From Erythrophleum ivorense (lineage: Eukaryota; Streptophyta; Magnoliopsida; Fabales; Fabaceae): 64,000 bases of DNA. This document shows, one piece after another, positions 18,306 through 30,637 of this stretch. The translations under genes were made by a program, and so were the position numbers. The stretch is from assembly GCA_026724425.1 (NCBI GenBank), contig JAIUCV010000083.1, positions 2,170,001 to 2,234,000 on the forward strand, read 5' to 3'. The number at the start of each line of letters is the position of its first letter. Within the stretch, counting starts at the first letter, position 1. The notes beneath the pieces were generated by a model. It worked only from the letters and a program-made list of their open reading frames with translations, had not been told where the DNA came from and made no database searches.

Positions 18306-21042
18306 TGTTTCGTTGCCGAACACAAGCTGCGACATTCTTCCCACGCCTATGTCATCACCCGATCAGCCGCAACAATCTGCACTGAACTACCATCACAAAG
18401 CGAGCCACCGCGCGAGCTCGTCGTCCAGGAAAATATCGATCCAAGCGACCCGACCCGCTGCGTCGGTATCGGAACGGAGATCAGCGCGGATCTACGCGGC
18501 GAACTGCTGATTTTCTTGCATCAAAACGCTTCAACCTTCGCCTGGAGCACCGAAGACATGGTCGGCATCAGTCCCGCCATAACTAACCATGAGCTAAACG
18601 TTGACCCAACTTTCAAACCGATCAAACAAAAAAGAAGAAAGTTGGGCCAAGACAGAGCAAAGGCTGTCAACGAGGAGGTCGAACGGCTATCGAAGGCAGG
18701 ATCGATAGTGGAGGTGCGCTACCCCGAGTGGTTGGCGAACCCGGTCGTGGTCAAGAAGAAGAGCGGCAAGTGGCGCGTCTGCGTCGATTTTACCGATCTC
18801 AACATAGCATGCCCGAAGGATAGCTACCCCCTGCCCCATATAGATCGGCTCGTCGAAGCGACCGCCGGCAACGAACTGCTATCATTTATGGACGCTTTCT
18901 CGGGATACAACCAGATTCAAATGCATCTGGACGATCACGAGAAAACGGCGTTCATAACCGACCGAGGAACCTATTGCTACAGAGTAATGCCGTTCGGTTT
19001 AAAGAATGCCGGGGCGACCTACCAACGCCTCGTAAACAAGATGTTCGCCGATCAGCTGGGAAAGACGATGGAGATTTACATCGACGACATGCTCGTCAAA
19101 TCGCGACACGCCGAAGAGCATATTGAACATCTCCGAACGTGTTTCAGCAGTCTGAACGAGCACGGCATGAAACTCAACCCCACCAAATGCACCTTCGCAG
19201 TCACATCGGGCGAGTTCCTAGGCTACATCGTCACCAAGCGAGGCATCGAAGCCAACCCCCAAAAAATAAAAGCGGTCCTCGACCTGCCATCGCCGAAGAA
19301 CACACGCGAAGTCCAACGACTGACCGGCCGAATTGCGGCTCTCAATCGCTTCATCTCCAGATCGACGGACAAATGCCTACCTTTCTACCAATTACTGCGA
19401 GGAAACAAGCGTTTCGAATGGGATGCCCAGTGCGAAGACGCTTTCCAGGAGTTGAAACACTATCTCTCCACCCCTCCGGTCCTCTCCAAACCCGAACCAG
19501 GAGAAACGCTCTATCTCTACATATCGGTGTCAAGATCGGCAGTCAGCAGCGTCCTCGTCCGAGAAGATCGTGGCGAACAAAAGCCGATTTTCTATATCAG
19601 CAAAACCCTCGAGGACACCGAAACGCGGTACCCCACCCTGGAGAAGCTCGCTCTCTCCGTCGTCACCTCGGCCCGTAAGCTTCGGCCTTATTTTCAGTCC
19701 CACTCGGTGACCGTCCTGATAAATCTACCCCTCCGAACGATTTTGCACAGCCCGACACAATCCGGCCGAATAGCGAAATGGGCGGTCGAGCTAAGCGAAT
19801 ACGACATCGAATATCGGAACCGAACATGCGCCAAGTCCCAGGTCCTCGCCGATTTCCTCATCGAGCTCCCACCAGAGATGCTCCCCGCCGACCCTAGTAC
19901 ACCGAAGAGTTGGAGTTTACACGCAGATGGCTCGTCCTCTCGCAACGGTTCCGGAATCGGCATCCGTCTGGAATCTCCGACGGGCGAAATTCTTGAGCAA
20001 TCATTCCGCCTCGCCTTCTCCGCGTCCAACAACGAGGCCGAATACGAAGCGCTGCTCGCCGGCCTCCGTCTAGCAAAGGAAATGGGCGCAAAAAACATCC
20101 AGACGTATTACGACTCACAGCTCGTCGCCAGTCAGTACAACGGAGAATACACCGCCAAAAACGACCGCATGGATGCCTACCTAACTTTGTTCCGGCAGCT
20201 CGCCAATGAGTTTGAAACGTTCGCCCTTACCAAAATTCCTCGCAGCGATAATTCGTCCGCAGATGCGCTTGCTGCCCTCGCCTCCACGTCCGACCCCGAC
20301 TTAAAACGAATAATACCTGTCGAAAGCATCAACCGACCCAGTATAGAGATCGACCTCTACGACTCAACCATGACGATCATCGCCCTCGAGCCTGGCATCG
20401 ACGATGCCGACGAAGTTAACGAGCCCATGGACACCGAACAAGTACTTCGGCCAGAGGATTGGAGGGACGAAATCAAACTCTATATCAGCGACGGAACTGT
20501 GCCGCCCGACCGATGGGCGGCCCGCCGCCTTAAAGCCCGATGCGCCCATTACAGCATGCTCGACGACAGCCTATACCGAAGAAGCGCGTTCGGCCCCCTG
20601 CTACTCTGCATAGCCGGAGCCGAAACACGGTCGATAATGGAGGAAACACACTCCGGCGCAGGTGGCAACAAAACCGGCGGTCGATCTCTCACCCTGAAGA
20701 TAAAAAAGAACGGACATTTCTGGCCGACCATGATAGCCGACTGTGAAACTTTTGCCAACCAGTGCGAGCCTTGCCAGAGACACGCGCCGATCATCCACAG
20801 GCCAATGGAGGAACTCACCACATCTACAGCACCGTATCCGTTCATGCGATGGGCAATGGACGTCGTCGGGCCGCTACCTCGTTCCCGTCAGAAGCGATTC
20901 CTCCTCATCGTCACCGATTACTTCACCAAATGGGTGGAAGCCGAGTCTTTCGCCAACGTCCGCGCCGAAGACGTTAAAAAATTTATCTGGAAGAATATCA
21001 TCTGCCGACACGGACTCCCGTACGAGATCGTCACGGACAACG
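18306..21042 (+). pseudogene. Tat element pol: RT, RNase H, second RNase H (aRNH), partial integrase
   Basis: Continues gag-protease in another frame from CFVAEHKLRHSSHAYVI. Reverse transcriptase: WRVCVDFTDLNIACPKDSYP, FMDAFSGYNQI, YIDDMLVKS (catalytic DD). Gypsy RNase H: LYISVSRSAVSSVLV, IFYISKTLEDTETRYPTLEK. Second, archaeal-type RNase H: SWSLHADGSSSRNGSGIGIR, NNEAEYEALLAGL. Integrase: zinc-binding end CEPCQRHAP, core WAMDVVGPLP with the first Asp and EIVTDN with the second; the element is then cut before the catalytic Glu. The frame is otherwise open over about 900 codons, so the loss is by interruption rather than slow decay. The first RNase H has Ser where the usual TDAS Asp is expected, as is common in Tat elements with a second RNase H. 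Confidence 0.88.
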
Positions 21043-21058
21043 TTTCTTTACTTAGCGC

Positions 21059-22693
21059 TGATATTATCATATTTTACATATTTTCACTAAGTATTTATTG
21101 GTGTTTTCAAACGTTTTCAATAAAGTTCTATGCCTTTAGAGGTAGTTTTCTTGTATTTGTTGGTTTTGAAGTCTTAACAGGTTAAAATATCAAAAAGGAT
21201 TCAAAAAGGAGCAAAAGAGCCTCAAACCATGATCCATGCAAGTTTCCAAGTCAAGAGCATCAATATAACTCCATTTGTCCGATTCTCGCATTTGGACAGA
21301 ACCGGAGCATCGGAAAGATAACCGCGGAAAGGGGTCTTCCCGACGTCTAAAAATCATGATCTTGGTCTTGCTGGATAGATATTTTAGTTATGCATCACGA
21401 CGAAGTGGATTCAAGTCATTTGGATCAACCATCACGAAGATACTCTTTTTCTCCCAAGACGTGTCCGCCAGGCGAGTAAACGAAGCCCATGGAGACTTGG
21501 CGCCACCAAATGGCCCGGGATGCAGCGGCATGGACCTTGTCTCGACTTAACACAAGCCCAGCTTGATTTTGGTGGTTTACTTGTCCTAAACCCGGTCCAA
21601 TCACATCGCAAATCTTCAGAGTCGGTTAACCGGAAAGTTTCCTTTTTCAGCACTTCAATACCCTAGCGACTTCAAGCCTATAAATACAATGTTTTTAGCC
21701 TTTGGAGGAAGAGAGCCGCGAGTGTATTGTGCAAGAGAGAGAGCAGCCGTCAAGGAGGAGAAGCCCTAGGTGGTGCGCCGTCCAGAAGGAAGAAGGAGGC
21801 GCCGTTCAACTCATTGCACTCGCATCTCATCTTGTTTCTTTCATCTTTTCCTTTTCTCTTTTGTACTTTGGATCGAAAGTTATCAAGGGATTCGACTTGT
21901 TCTTCATCAGAGAAGCCTCTTTTCTATCCCTTATCTCTTTTATACTTGCATAATGATATCAAATATGCCTTGCTTGCTTGATCTCACTATGTCCGAGTAG
22001 ATCTCTCGGTTAGGCCGAGGGAGATCGATGGGCTCTTAATATGTTTTGACTTGTTTGATTGCATAAAGCGGGATTCACTCTATTGGTTCTTCATCTTTGC
22101 TTGCTCTTATTGCTTGTTGTTAGGAAAGCGCGCCTCAACAACTCGAACTTAGGTTGATACACTCTCCAAAAGCTTGTTGTATTGCCGAAACTAGTATTTG
22201 ATGAGCTAAGTGTTTTAGGCTTCCAAAAGTCGACCTAAGGAACTTAGTGAACAATCACAACTTGAACATTAATTTATGCATGCTTATAACTTGTAATAAC
22301 CATCGAAAGTTGAGTCTATTAGGTTGTTTAATCATAGTGGCCGGAGCCACGAAAGTGGAAAGGCTATACACTAGTGTTGTGAGTTTAAGACGGTTTATAA
22401 ATTATCCCATGCAATCTTTTGTCATTTCATTGAAAGTTTCCATTGATTTTCCCTTGCCTAACATCTTTCCCATCTTGTTTACAACCTCATTCGCTTACTC
22501 ACTTGTTTTCATTAGATATTAAGACCATCCCACACTCATATTCTTTGTTCTAGCTACTCATCACTCAACATAGACTAGAAACGAAATCTCTCTTCCTTGT
22601 GTTCGACCCCGACTTACCACGGCTGTGCACTTGCAGCTCTACCAAGTTGGGTTATAAATTGTATTAGTTTGAAGCATAAAACCCAACGCATCA
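21059..22693 (+). repeat. Left LTR of the Athila-derived element
   Basis: From TGATATTATC to AACGCATCA (short inverted ends TGAT/ATCA), directly upstream of the primer-binding site at 22701. About 1,635 bp, in the usual Athila range. TATAAATA at 21680 may be its promoter. Left border could be a few bases earlier. Confidence 0.75.
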
Positions 22694-22700
22694 AGCTCTT

Positions 22701-22718
22701 TGGCGCCGTTGCCGGGGA
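22701..22718 (+). other. Primer-binding site of the Athila-derived element
   Basis: TGGCGCCGTTGCCGGGGA lies 7 bp after the LTR. This sequence is usual for Athila and is complementary to a tRNA 3' end, most often given as tRNA-Asp. Confidence 0.8.
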
Positions 22719-22860
22719 AGAGTTGCATTTCTTTCAAGTTTCTTGATTGATTTTTAGTCTAGTTCTTTTCATTTTTGCATTTTACTTTTTGTTTTTCATA
22801 AAACTCTAAAAAAACCATAAAAATTTTACTTAATACTCTTTCTTTGTGTCTCTTAGGTGC

Positions 22861-25015
22861 ATGACAAGAAGGTCCAATCCGGATAATACCATAGAAGAAG
22901 ATCTTGACATTGACCAACTTGAAAGAACACTTAGGCGGCAAAGAAGAGAAAGAATGAATCAAGGCGGTGAAGCCGCGGCACAAGGTGGCCAACAACAAGC
23001 CCCTGACCAAGAACAACAACCACAAGCCCCTCATGTCTTACCCGAAGCCGGAGTAGACCAGCCTGCACAAGGAGCCGTGCCTCTACCCAATCAAAACGCT
23101 CCCGGTGTAGCCGATCAACCGCAGCCGCAACAACAACATCAACAACAACCTATTCAACAAAACGCCGGTCAACCACCAAACCAGCATCATCAAAACCCCC
23201 ATGGCGGTCACCAAGGGATGCCTCAAGCTCAACCACATCAGCCTCCAAGGAGAGCACAATTCGCTCAGCATCCAAGGCATCCGACTATGGGAGATTTTGA
23301 TTCATCCGATGCATTCTTCTTGGATAGGAATCCAATCCGACCACCACAACCTCCAAGGAACGACTTTGAGCTCATCATCGGAATCGGCTCAAATCATGGA
23401 GTTGAAGAACATGGTCTCACAACTACTAAAGAGCAACCGAGGAGTGCATGCGATTGATGATGTCTTGGCCACTAATGAAGAGCCTCTCATGGAGTTTATG
23501 AGAGATGGAGCAGAGGAGAATCAAGAGGAAGTCAACTACATAGGAGGTAACTACGGCAACAGAGGATACAACCAGCCATTCCGCGCCCATCCCAACCTCT
23601 CTTACCGTAGCACCAATGTGGAGAATCCAAATGATCAAGTCTATCCGAGCCAAAACACTTATCAAGGAGGCCAAAACGCTTACCAAGGAGGTCAATACCA
23701 GCCTAAGCAACAATTCTATCCTAAGGGAGTCTACCAAGTGAAGCAGCCACTCACTTTCCCCCAAGGAGTTGCACCGGCTCAACAAGAAGAAAAAGTAGAT
23801 GTGGCGGTTACAAAATTTATGGAAGAGCAAAGACAAGCTACCAAAAGCTTGCATGAGAAGATGGATCACATGTTTGGTGATCTAAGCAACAAGTTTGGGG
23901 CGTTGTCAACCCACGTCCGGAAGTTGGACATTCAAGTCGCTCAAACAGCCGAGGCGGTTAAAAAGCAACAAGAAGCAAATCCGCAAAAGTTTTGTAGTGT
24001 TGTTTCATCCAAGGAGGATCCACCGACCATTGTCTCCGTACCATCTCAAGAAGAAGAAAGAGAAGATGAGCCTAAGGAGAGGTACAAACCAGAGAGGTAC
24101 ACATGGGAGTCAAGGCGAGCTTACAAGAGAAGGCTTGACAACAAGCCGTTGCTTAAACAAGGAGATCCCGGGAAGTTTGTTATCCCCGTTTGTATCAACG
24201 GATACCAACTCACCGATTGCTTGTGTGATAGTGCAGCAAACGTGAACCTCATGTCTCTTGCACTAGCCAAAGATTTGGGATTCAAATATTTCAAAGAGCC
24301 TAAGGTGAGAGTGGAGTTTGCGGATCTATCAAGCATGGAGCCTTATGGAGTGCTTGAAGATGTTATGCTAGAGATTGGAGAGAGACACGTCCCAACCGAT
24401 TTCCAAATCACGGTATGGGAAGGATCAAAGAGGAATCAGCTGATTCTTGGTACCCCATTCTTAGCCACAGCCGGGGCAATCATCAATTACATGAGAAACC
24501 AACTAACACTTGGTCATGTCCGGCAAGACGTCTTTTTCCCAAGCATCAACTTCAAACAAGCTCCAAGCGCAGTCAAATTACCACCAGAAAGGAGCACACT
24601 CATGCCAAGAGAAGGAGCCGAGTGGCCAAGAAGCACCAAGAAGGGCGAGCCCTACCCTAAACCGAAAGAAGCGATGAAACCGTTGAAGCCGAAGCATGAG
24701 AATGTCTTCAAGGATATTCACCCGGTCTTGTCATCGTCTTTTAACAATCATGGAGCTGAAGAAGAGCCTGACGGTGTGCCTAAGTCCTTTGCCAGCATAA
24801 GAATCCTTCTCCCAAAGGATCCGGACCCCAAAGATGAGCAAACCGCAAAGGAAAGACTCGGAAAAACCTTAACACTTTTTCCGAAAGCTTTGATCTTCAA
24901 GGATGACATGGAAGATGATCATGGAGAGCCCAAACCACCTCATGAGCCACCTGAACCAGAATGTGAAGACACCAAAGGGTTCCCAAACCCTTTGGCCGAT
25001 CACATCCGCACCTAA
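22861..25015 (+). pseudogene. Athila-derived gag-protease, core of gag deleted
   Basis: From ATG 22861 (MTRRSNPDNTIEEDLDID) a Gln/Pro-rich N-terminus reads to about 23370 (RNPIRPPQPPRND). The protein then continues one frame over with MELKNMVSQLLKSNRGVHAI and a Gln/Tyr/Asn-rich region. The globular gag domain expected between the two is missing, so an internal deletion caused the frame change. Downstream, KFVIPVCINGYQLTDCLCDS, ANVNLMSLALAKDLGF and LILGTPFLATAGAIINY form a retropepsin-like fold, but the active site reads DSA rather than DTG or DSG. It ends in a Pro/Glu/Asp-rich tail at 25015 with no pol after it. Confidence 0.78.
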
Positions 25016-25404
25016 CCAAACAAATAAAAAAAAAGGGAGTCAAGCTAGATGACTTTAAAACAAGCGCTTTGTGGGAGGCAACCCACACGGTATTTTTCTT
25101 TTTCCTTTTCATTTTTAGTTTTCACATTATTATTGCATGCATTTTGTTAGGATGAGAAACCAAGAGGAGACCAAACGAGAGAATGTCCCACCCATTCACC
25201 CCACCCTTGTCCAACCCTGCACCAAGGAGCGGGCACCACCTGGGAATACTAAAGAAAAGAAGCAGAATCATTCCAGTCAAAGAAAATCACCAAACGGTCG
25301 AGTAAAATTCAAGATATTCCATCCGGGGTGATTTTCTCGGCCACACGGGTGCAAAGGAGTACACACTTGACCTATCTCACAATCCGTGCAACCAAAGTCC
25401 ACCA

Positions 25405-26150
25405 AACTTCACAGGCGACCAGACAATACCATATTGGTCGGCAAATCCAAAAGATAGGACGGAGAAATGTGAACGGATGAGGAGATACGCACGAATGCCA
25501 CATCCGGTCGACGGCGGGTAACCGAAGGCCGACAAAACCCAAAATCATGGCATGGCGACACCACCACTTTGAAATGGATTCTTGGAGCTTCAAAATCACT
25601 ATTCCAGAAGAAAATCATGGAACGAACGAGCCAAATTCGAGGACGGTCAAGAATCTCATCCCGGGGCCTATTGGACCACGTTGTGAAGAAAGTTTCACAA
25701 TGCTCATCCATTTGACCTCAAACTTCACCAGTGCTCATAAAATATGAGGTTGGTCGGTGGAATTTCAAGCTCGGTCAGGAAATTCGTCACCGTTTGAGCT
25801 GTGGTCTATTGCACTCTCTCCGGATCGTTCGGCTGCAGCACCAAGTGACGTATATCACAAACCGCTCGTTCGTTTGGCCTCAAATTTCGCCACTGCTCCT
25901 AAAATATATGATTGGTCGGTGAAATTTCAAGATAGGTCGGAGAAATATTGACGGTCCGAGCTGTGGTTCATACCATCACCTCACGGCCATCCGAAGGATC
26001 CACCCGACACCGGATTTTCTAAAATACTCGACCAAACGACCTGACACTTCACCAGCGGCTCTAAAACATCATATTGGACGGTAAATTTTCAATCCCGTTC
26101 ATATAATTCTTCACGGTTTGTCATGTTGTTCATAGCACTCATTCCGGGTC
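25405..26150 (+). repeat. Four diverged repeats of about 170-200 bp
   Basis: A recurring pattern (A/T)AA(A/T)CTTCACCAG... ATATTGGTCGG... TTTCAAG... GGTCGG...AAAT appears near 25405, 25715, 25885 and 26045. Copies are clearly related by eye but much diverged. They lie in the non-coding end of the Athila-derived element. Confidence 0.6.
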
Positions 26151-26793
26151 GACCGAATGAGACGTACACGACCGAAATGACAACCGAAGGAATTCGGGCC
26201 TTGACCTTCAACAATTACTGACCACTCATGCCTCCAAAAGAGCCCCATTCAAGTCATCTGACTATGATCTTCATTACCCTTGGTCATCATTTGGTAACAT
26301 CATTCTAACCTTTCCCCTTTTCCAAATTTATTACGTCTTTCACCCCTCTTAATCTGATTTTTCTTACTCCGGGACGGTGCAAGTTAAGTCTGGGGGGATT
26401 ATATTAATAAGTTTGTTCATTTTGACATTTTTGTTTGCATTGTTTTCATCTCATCAAGTCGTTTTTATTGAGTCAAAACTTTTGTCGAGAATTATGACTT
26501 TATCTTGGACCTAACCATTGTTTTGCATGCGTTTAAGTGACCATTGATCAGTATTTGGCAGTCTACTTCATCACATGTGCACCATGAGTGGATCGATCTA
26601 CCAAAAACGTCCACATCTCCAAGGGCTTAAGAAGGATACATCTTTGACTCCACACCTTAATGAACTTAACCTTCTCAGCTAGGGGCTTGGTTTTACAAAG
26701 GGAACAACTCCTCATCCTCGCCAAATAGTGAAAGTCTACGTGAGTTCGGTTTTCCCTCTCTCTCCCCTTCAAATTTAAGAAAAAGCATCAAGG

Positions 26794-26912
26794 TCCAAGT
26801 AACCGGGGATTAGGTGGCAACCACCATCAATACTCGCGTCTATGGAAGGCCCATTGATCCAAATAACCGGGGATTAGGTGGCTACAACCATCAATACTCG
26901 CGTCTATGGAAG
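26794..26912 (+). repeat. 55-bp tandem pair, period 64
   Basis: Copies 26794-26848 and 26858-26912 share CCGGGGATTAGGTGGC and TCAATACTCGCGTCTATGG with only a few differences. Confidence 0.9.
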
Positions 26913-27117
26913 ATCCATCAAAAACCTCCACAAAGAGGAGAAGAAGTCGAATAAAAAAAAATACTATGCTACCCTAAAAAAGGGATGAATCGACTTAAGA
27001 AGTGAGAAGAGAGAGAGGTGAAACAAGAGCGAAGACATGTGTCTTATAAAAGAGGATGGGTAAGAGTCTATAACCCCTTTGATCGATACTCCCTAGTTGA
27101 GACCACACCTTTAGACG

Positions 27118-29100
27118 CACCACGACCTGCTTGTCGAACCACTTTCTGAATTTCAGCCCCATCTTTGCTTCAGGCTCCCAAATCTCACCCTCTGTACCGC
27201 TACAGTCTCATCACAAGACTCTCAACACGGCACTAGCTCTCTTGTTCCGCAGAACCTTGACTCTCCTCTCGAGAATCTTCACAGAAAACGCTGGGAACGC
27301 ACACAAAATCGAATTGGACCGCAATCGATTTCCGATAATCGCAACTAAGCAGGGCGTTGGTTTACAGATGTTACAACAATGATGCTTTAACCTCTTGACT
27401 GACTGCACAACAATCAAACAAGAACATGCACAGCCAATCAGAGATTAACACCTTACATAACCTATGCAAACTACACCTTGGTGAAAAATTTTCATAACCG
27501 GAGGTAACTCCAACCGATATGCCACTGGTCCAACTCGTTCCACCACCTGAAACGGACCTTAAACCCGCACACTCAACTTGTTCTCTGCTATGAATCTGTT
27601 AGGATTCGCACCACCTAACCATCTGGAGATACACACGATCCCCAACCTCAAACTCAAACTCTCGTTTCCGCCTAACAGCGTAACCCCTCTACTCATCCTG
27701 AGCTTCCTTCTTGTTCAACCTCAAACATGGACCTTCTCCGTCATTTCCCGAACAAAAGTAGCTCCAAGAATGCTGCGCTCCCCCACTTGGATCCAGCATA
27801 CAGGCGTCCTACATGATCTCCCATATCAAGCCTCACACGGAGTCATGCCAAAAAATCGCCCGATAACTATTGTTGAAGGCAAACTCTGCCAAACACAGAC
27901 GATCAGCCCAATGGCCACCCCAATCTAGTACACACATCCTCAACAAAACTTCCAAAGTCTGGATAGTCCTCTCTGACTACCCCTCTGCCTGCGGATGATA
28001 AACTGTACTCATATGCACCTTAGTGCCCAACTCTTTCTGAAATGCTCTCCAAAACTCTGAGGCAATTCTAAGATCTCTATCCGACACAAAACCGGCTGGC
28101 ACTCCATGCAGCCTCACAATCTCTCGCACAACTTCCTAGCCAACACAGCAGTTCCAACTGTCTTCTTAATGGCCAAGAAATGTGCTGACTTGGTCAACCG
28201 ATCCACAATGACCCCAATAGCATCAAAATCCCCCCTGAAACCGGATGCTCTACCTTGACCAACGAACACGCGTTGCACCTCGCAATCCAAAAAGCCACAT
28301 CTCTCTTCATACCAACCCAGTGATAGTACCTCTTGAGATAACGGTACATCTTGGTCGCTCCTGGATGATTCGAGAACTTGCTCGCATGAGCCTCTCTCAA
28401 AACCTACTGTCTCAACTCCCCAAATTTGGGTACACAAACCCGACCATGAACCAAAACCGTCCCATTCACAGAGGCTGATACTCATAACCAGCTGCTCGCG
28501 ATGCATCGATCAACCATGATCATTCTGCTGAGCCATTATGATCCTTCTGAGTATATCAGCCTGATCCACTGTCTCCGAGCCCAAAGGCTCCTCTGAAAAG
28601 CACAAAGACATTAAGTGCTAAACACGCCCACCAAGGCATCATCATTCTGCTTCCTAGCTAAAACAACTCTCTGTCGACTCAGCGCAACTGCCACCTAAAA
28701 ACCTTGCTTGGATGACAGATAATCTCCAGGTCATAGTCTGCCAAAGACTCGCAACTATCTCTAACATCGGCTCAGCCTGCATAGCCGAGATACAAAACTC
28801 CCAGAAGTCGGTTTCACTCCCTGAACACCAACCTCCCTCTAACATGCTAACCAGCCCATCTCCCAAAAGACGTCATACAGCTCCACCGAACCGATGACTA
28901 AAACTGCTGGCGTCGACTGCCCCGCACTCTGAAAATCATCCATTCTAACACGGCCATAAGTAGCCGGAAATCCTCCACCAGTCATCTTGACCAAACCCGA
29001 ACGCTCACTAGTGCTGCTCCGGATGCAACTACACTTGGCACGCTCCAGAGTAATGAAGTTTTTAAATGCTCCCGAGTCAATCAACTCTGAGACTCAACAC
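27118..29100 (-). pseudogene. E1 pol remnants: protease, integrase, chromodomain
   Basis: On the minus strand, pieces match E2 pol in order from right to left. Protease is at about 29090-28840 (SGAFKNFITLERA, where the usual DSGASNCFIT is altered). Integrase zinc finger and core are at about 28510-28080 (REAHASKFSNHPGATKMYR, KTVGTAVLARK). The region before the chromodomain is at about 27930-27480, and the chromodomain end at about 27290-27118 (complement of GTTCGACAAGCAGGTCGTGG). RT and RNase H are deleted between about 28840 and 28690. A scrambled LTR piece lies at about 27295-27470. Many frameshifts; no function. Confidence 0.75.
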
Positions 29101-29118
29101 CGTCCACTAACAACGTTC

Positions 29119-30429
29119 TTACACAACTGTGATCTCGCCTGACCGACTCATCTGGCCCACCTCTGCCGGAGAGTACACATGCGGCCCTGCTCCGAGCTGA
29201 CCCAACGGCTGCACCGCTGCGATCTGAGACACTGTCTGAATCGCCAATGGCTGAACCGACGCCACTGACATCTGCTGCAATTTGGGACACATCTGTCTGA
29301 TATGCCCTGACTCCCTACAATAGAAGCACATCGTGGCATCCCTGGATGCCTCCCTCTTGGGACAACTAGCATCTCTATGCTCCATGCTCCCACAGCCATA
29401 ACAACCGCCCTTGCTGCTCTGGCACCTAACAGACATCTCATCTGCTCTCCTCTTCTGGCCCTGCCGGAACAAGACCCAACACCCCTGCGCTACTGCTACT
29501 GTTGTTGGCCCCTCGGCTGGGTAGCAAGAGCAACTGCAGCTGGAACAGCTACTGAGCCCACATGCTCGCGAAGGTCCTCCTCTGCACTGAGTCATGATGC
29601 TCATCCGAAGTCCCTGTAGGAACCTCTGCAGCAGAGCCCGCTCACCCACCAACTCACTGCCGGTAAGAAACACCAACCTTCCAAACTAGGCGTCGTACTC
29701 CCGCACTGACCTCTCACCCTGAGACAGTGCCAAAAACCTCAACTGAAGTCTGTCTCGAGCCTCCTGAGGGAAAAACTTGGCGTTGAACTCCGCGAGGAAG
29801 TCGCCCCAAGTCCACACCGCCCTCCGAGTCTCCACAGACCTCCACCACAAATGTGCATCTCCACCAAGAAAATGCACTGCCAGCTCCACCTGGTACTCCT
29901 CTGGACATCTGACCGAACGGAAGTTCCGCTCCCGTCTCTGTCGCCACTCATCAGACTCCTCAGGCCCAGCTCTACCATCAAAGTACGGCGTACCAATCCT
30001 CTGCATCTCCCACATCATCTCAAGATAAGGCGGATGCCCAACAACCGCAGCCCCATGCTGCCCAACAACTGCACCGCCATGCCACCCCACGAAACCGGCA
30101 CCCTGTTGTGCCCCGGCCGCCGGAGGAACACCCGGAGCCTGCTCTGGAACCACTGGCGGAAGATGTGCCAACAGCTGACCTGGAGCCGCAACTGCCCCAA
30201 CTCCCGCGCCACCACCGGCACCCACACTGGCCTCACCCGCCACAGAATCTGACTGGGTCACCGACGCAGTCGCCACACTAGGCACTGCACTCTCTCCAAA
30301 ATCCGCCGGCAAACCACGACCACGACCCCGGCTTCCACAGCCCGCAGCTCGACCACCACGGCCAACTGCTTTGCCCCCACGGGCTCCACCGAGCCCTCTC
30401 GCGCCACGACCTCTAGCACCTGCATCCAT
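29119..30429 (-). pseudogene. E1 gag (first copy)
   Basis: Starts MDAGARGRGARGLGGARGGK, an RG-rich N-terminus. The gag core is TPYFDGRAGPEESDEWRQRR, AVHFLGGDAHLWWRSVETRR and WTWGDFLAEFNAKFFPQEAR. A TAG interrupts at 29686-29688 (complement), where E2 has GAG (Glu). The next stretch has a short deletion relative to E2, then two CCHC knuckles (CYGCGSMEHRDASC and CFYCRESGHIRQMC). The same stop is in the duplicated copy, so it predates the duplication. Confidence 0.85.
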
Positions 30430-30637
30430 CTCACTGCACTAACGAAGAACAGTAGATGAGCAAGCTAGAAAATCCAACAAGCCACAAAACACAACACAAA
30501 ACTTATCGCAGAATCACCAAAGGCCGAGAGGATGATACTAGACTGATAACTGACTAAAACACACTAAATCAATTAAACACATAGTCCAGTTCACCCAATC
30601 TAACAGTCCTAAAACCGTATTCGCTCTGATACCAAAA

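Larger units (their letters stand above)
15685..21042 (+). mobile_element. Tat-lineage Ty3/gypsy retrotransposon, 3' end missing
   Basis: Starts within JOSL exon 2 with an LTR (or its remnant) of about 300 bp, followed by primer-binding sequence TTGGCGCCCACCGTGGGG at 15991. Gag-protease and pol follow. The second RNase H domain (archaeal-like type) in pol assigns it to the Tat group. It stops inside the integrase just past TDN at 21042, where the Athila-derived element begins. No right-hand remainder, 3' LTR or rest of JOSL is found in this window, so a deletion accompanied or followed the insertion. Confidence 0.85.
21059..27117 (+). mobile_element. Athila-derived gag-protease element, non-autonomous, 3' truncated
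   Basis: A 1.6-kb LTR, an Athila-type primer-binding site TGGCGCCGTTGCCGGGG, one gag-protease reading region and about 2.1 kb of non-coding 3' sequence with repeats. Reverse transcriptase, RNase H and integrase are absent, and no right LTR appears before the minus-strand element starts at about 27118. The typical Athila motif GCAAGTTAAGTCTGGGGGG is at 26379-26397. It interrupts the Tat integrase; 17 bp between the last Tat codon (21042) and the TG at 21059 are unassigned. Confidence 0.8.
25016..27117. other. Non-coding 3' part of the Athila-derived element
   Basis: No reading frame of note. It contains diverged repeats at about 25405-26150, the G-rich Athila motif near 26390 and a 55-bp tandem pair at 26794-26912. 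It ends abruptly where minus-strand Tekay-like sequence begins. Confidence 0.65.

Noticed and set aside
18207..18510. Overlap of gag-protease and pol frames in the Tat element as a programmed frameshift
   Set aside because: Protein similarity switches frame at one point near 18300 where bases seem lost, with no slippery site seen; a plain deletion is simpler.
26563..26772. Minus-strand 69-codon frame in the Athila derivative
   Set aside because: No recognisable domain, lies in repeat-rich non-coding element sequence, and opposite to the element's genes.
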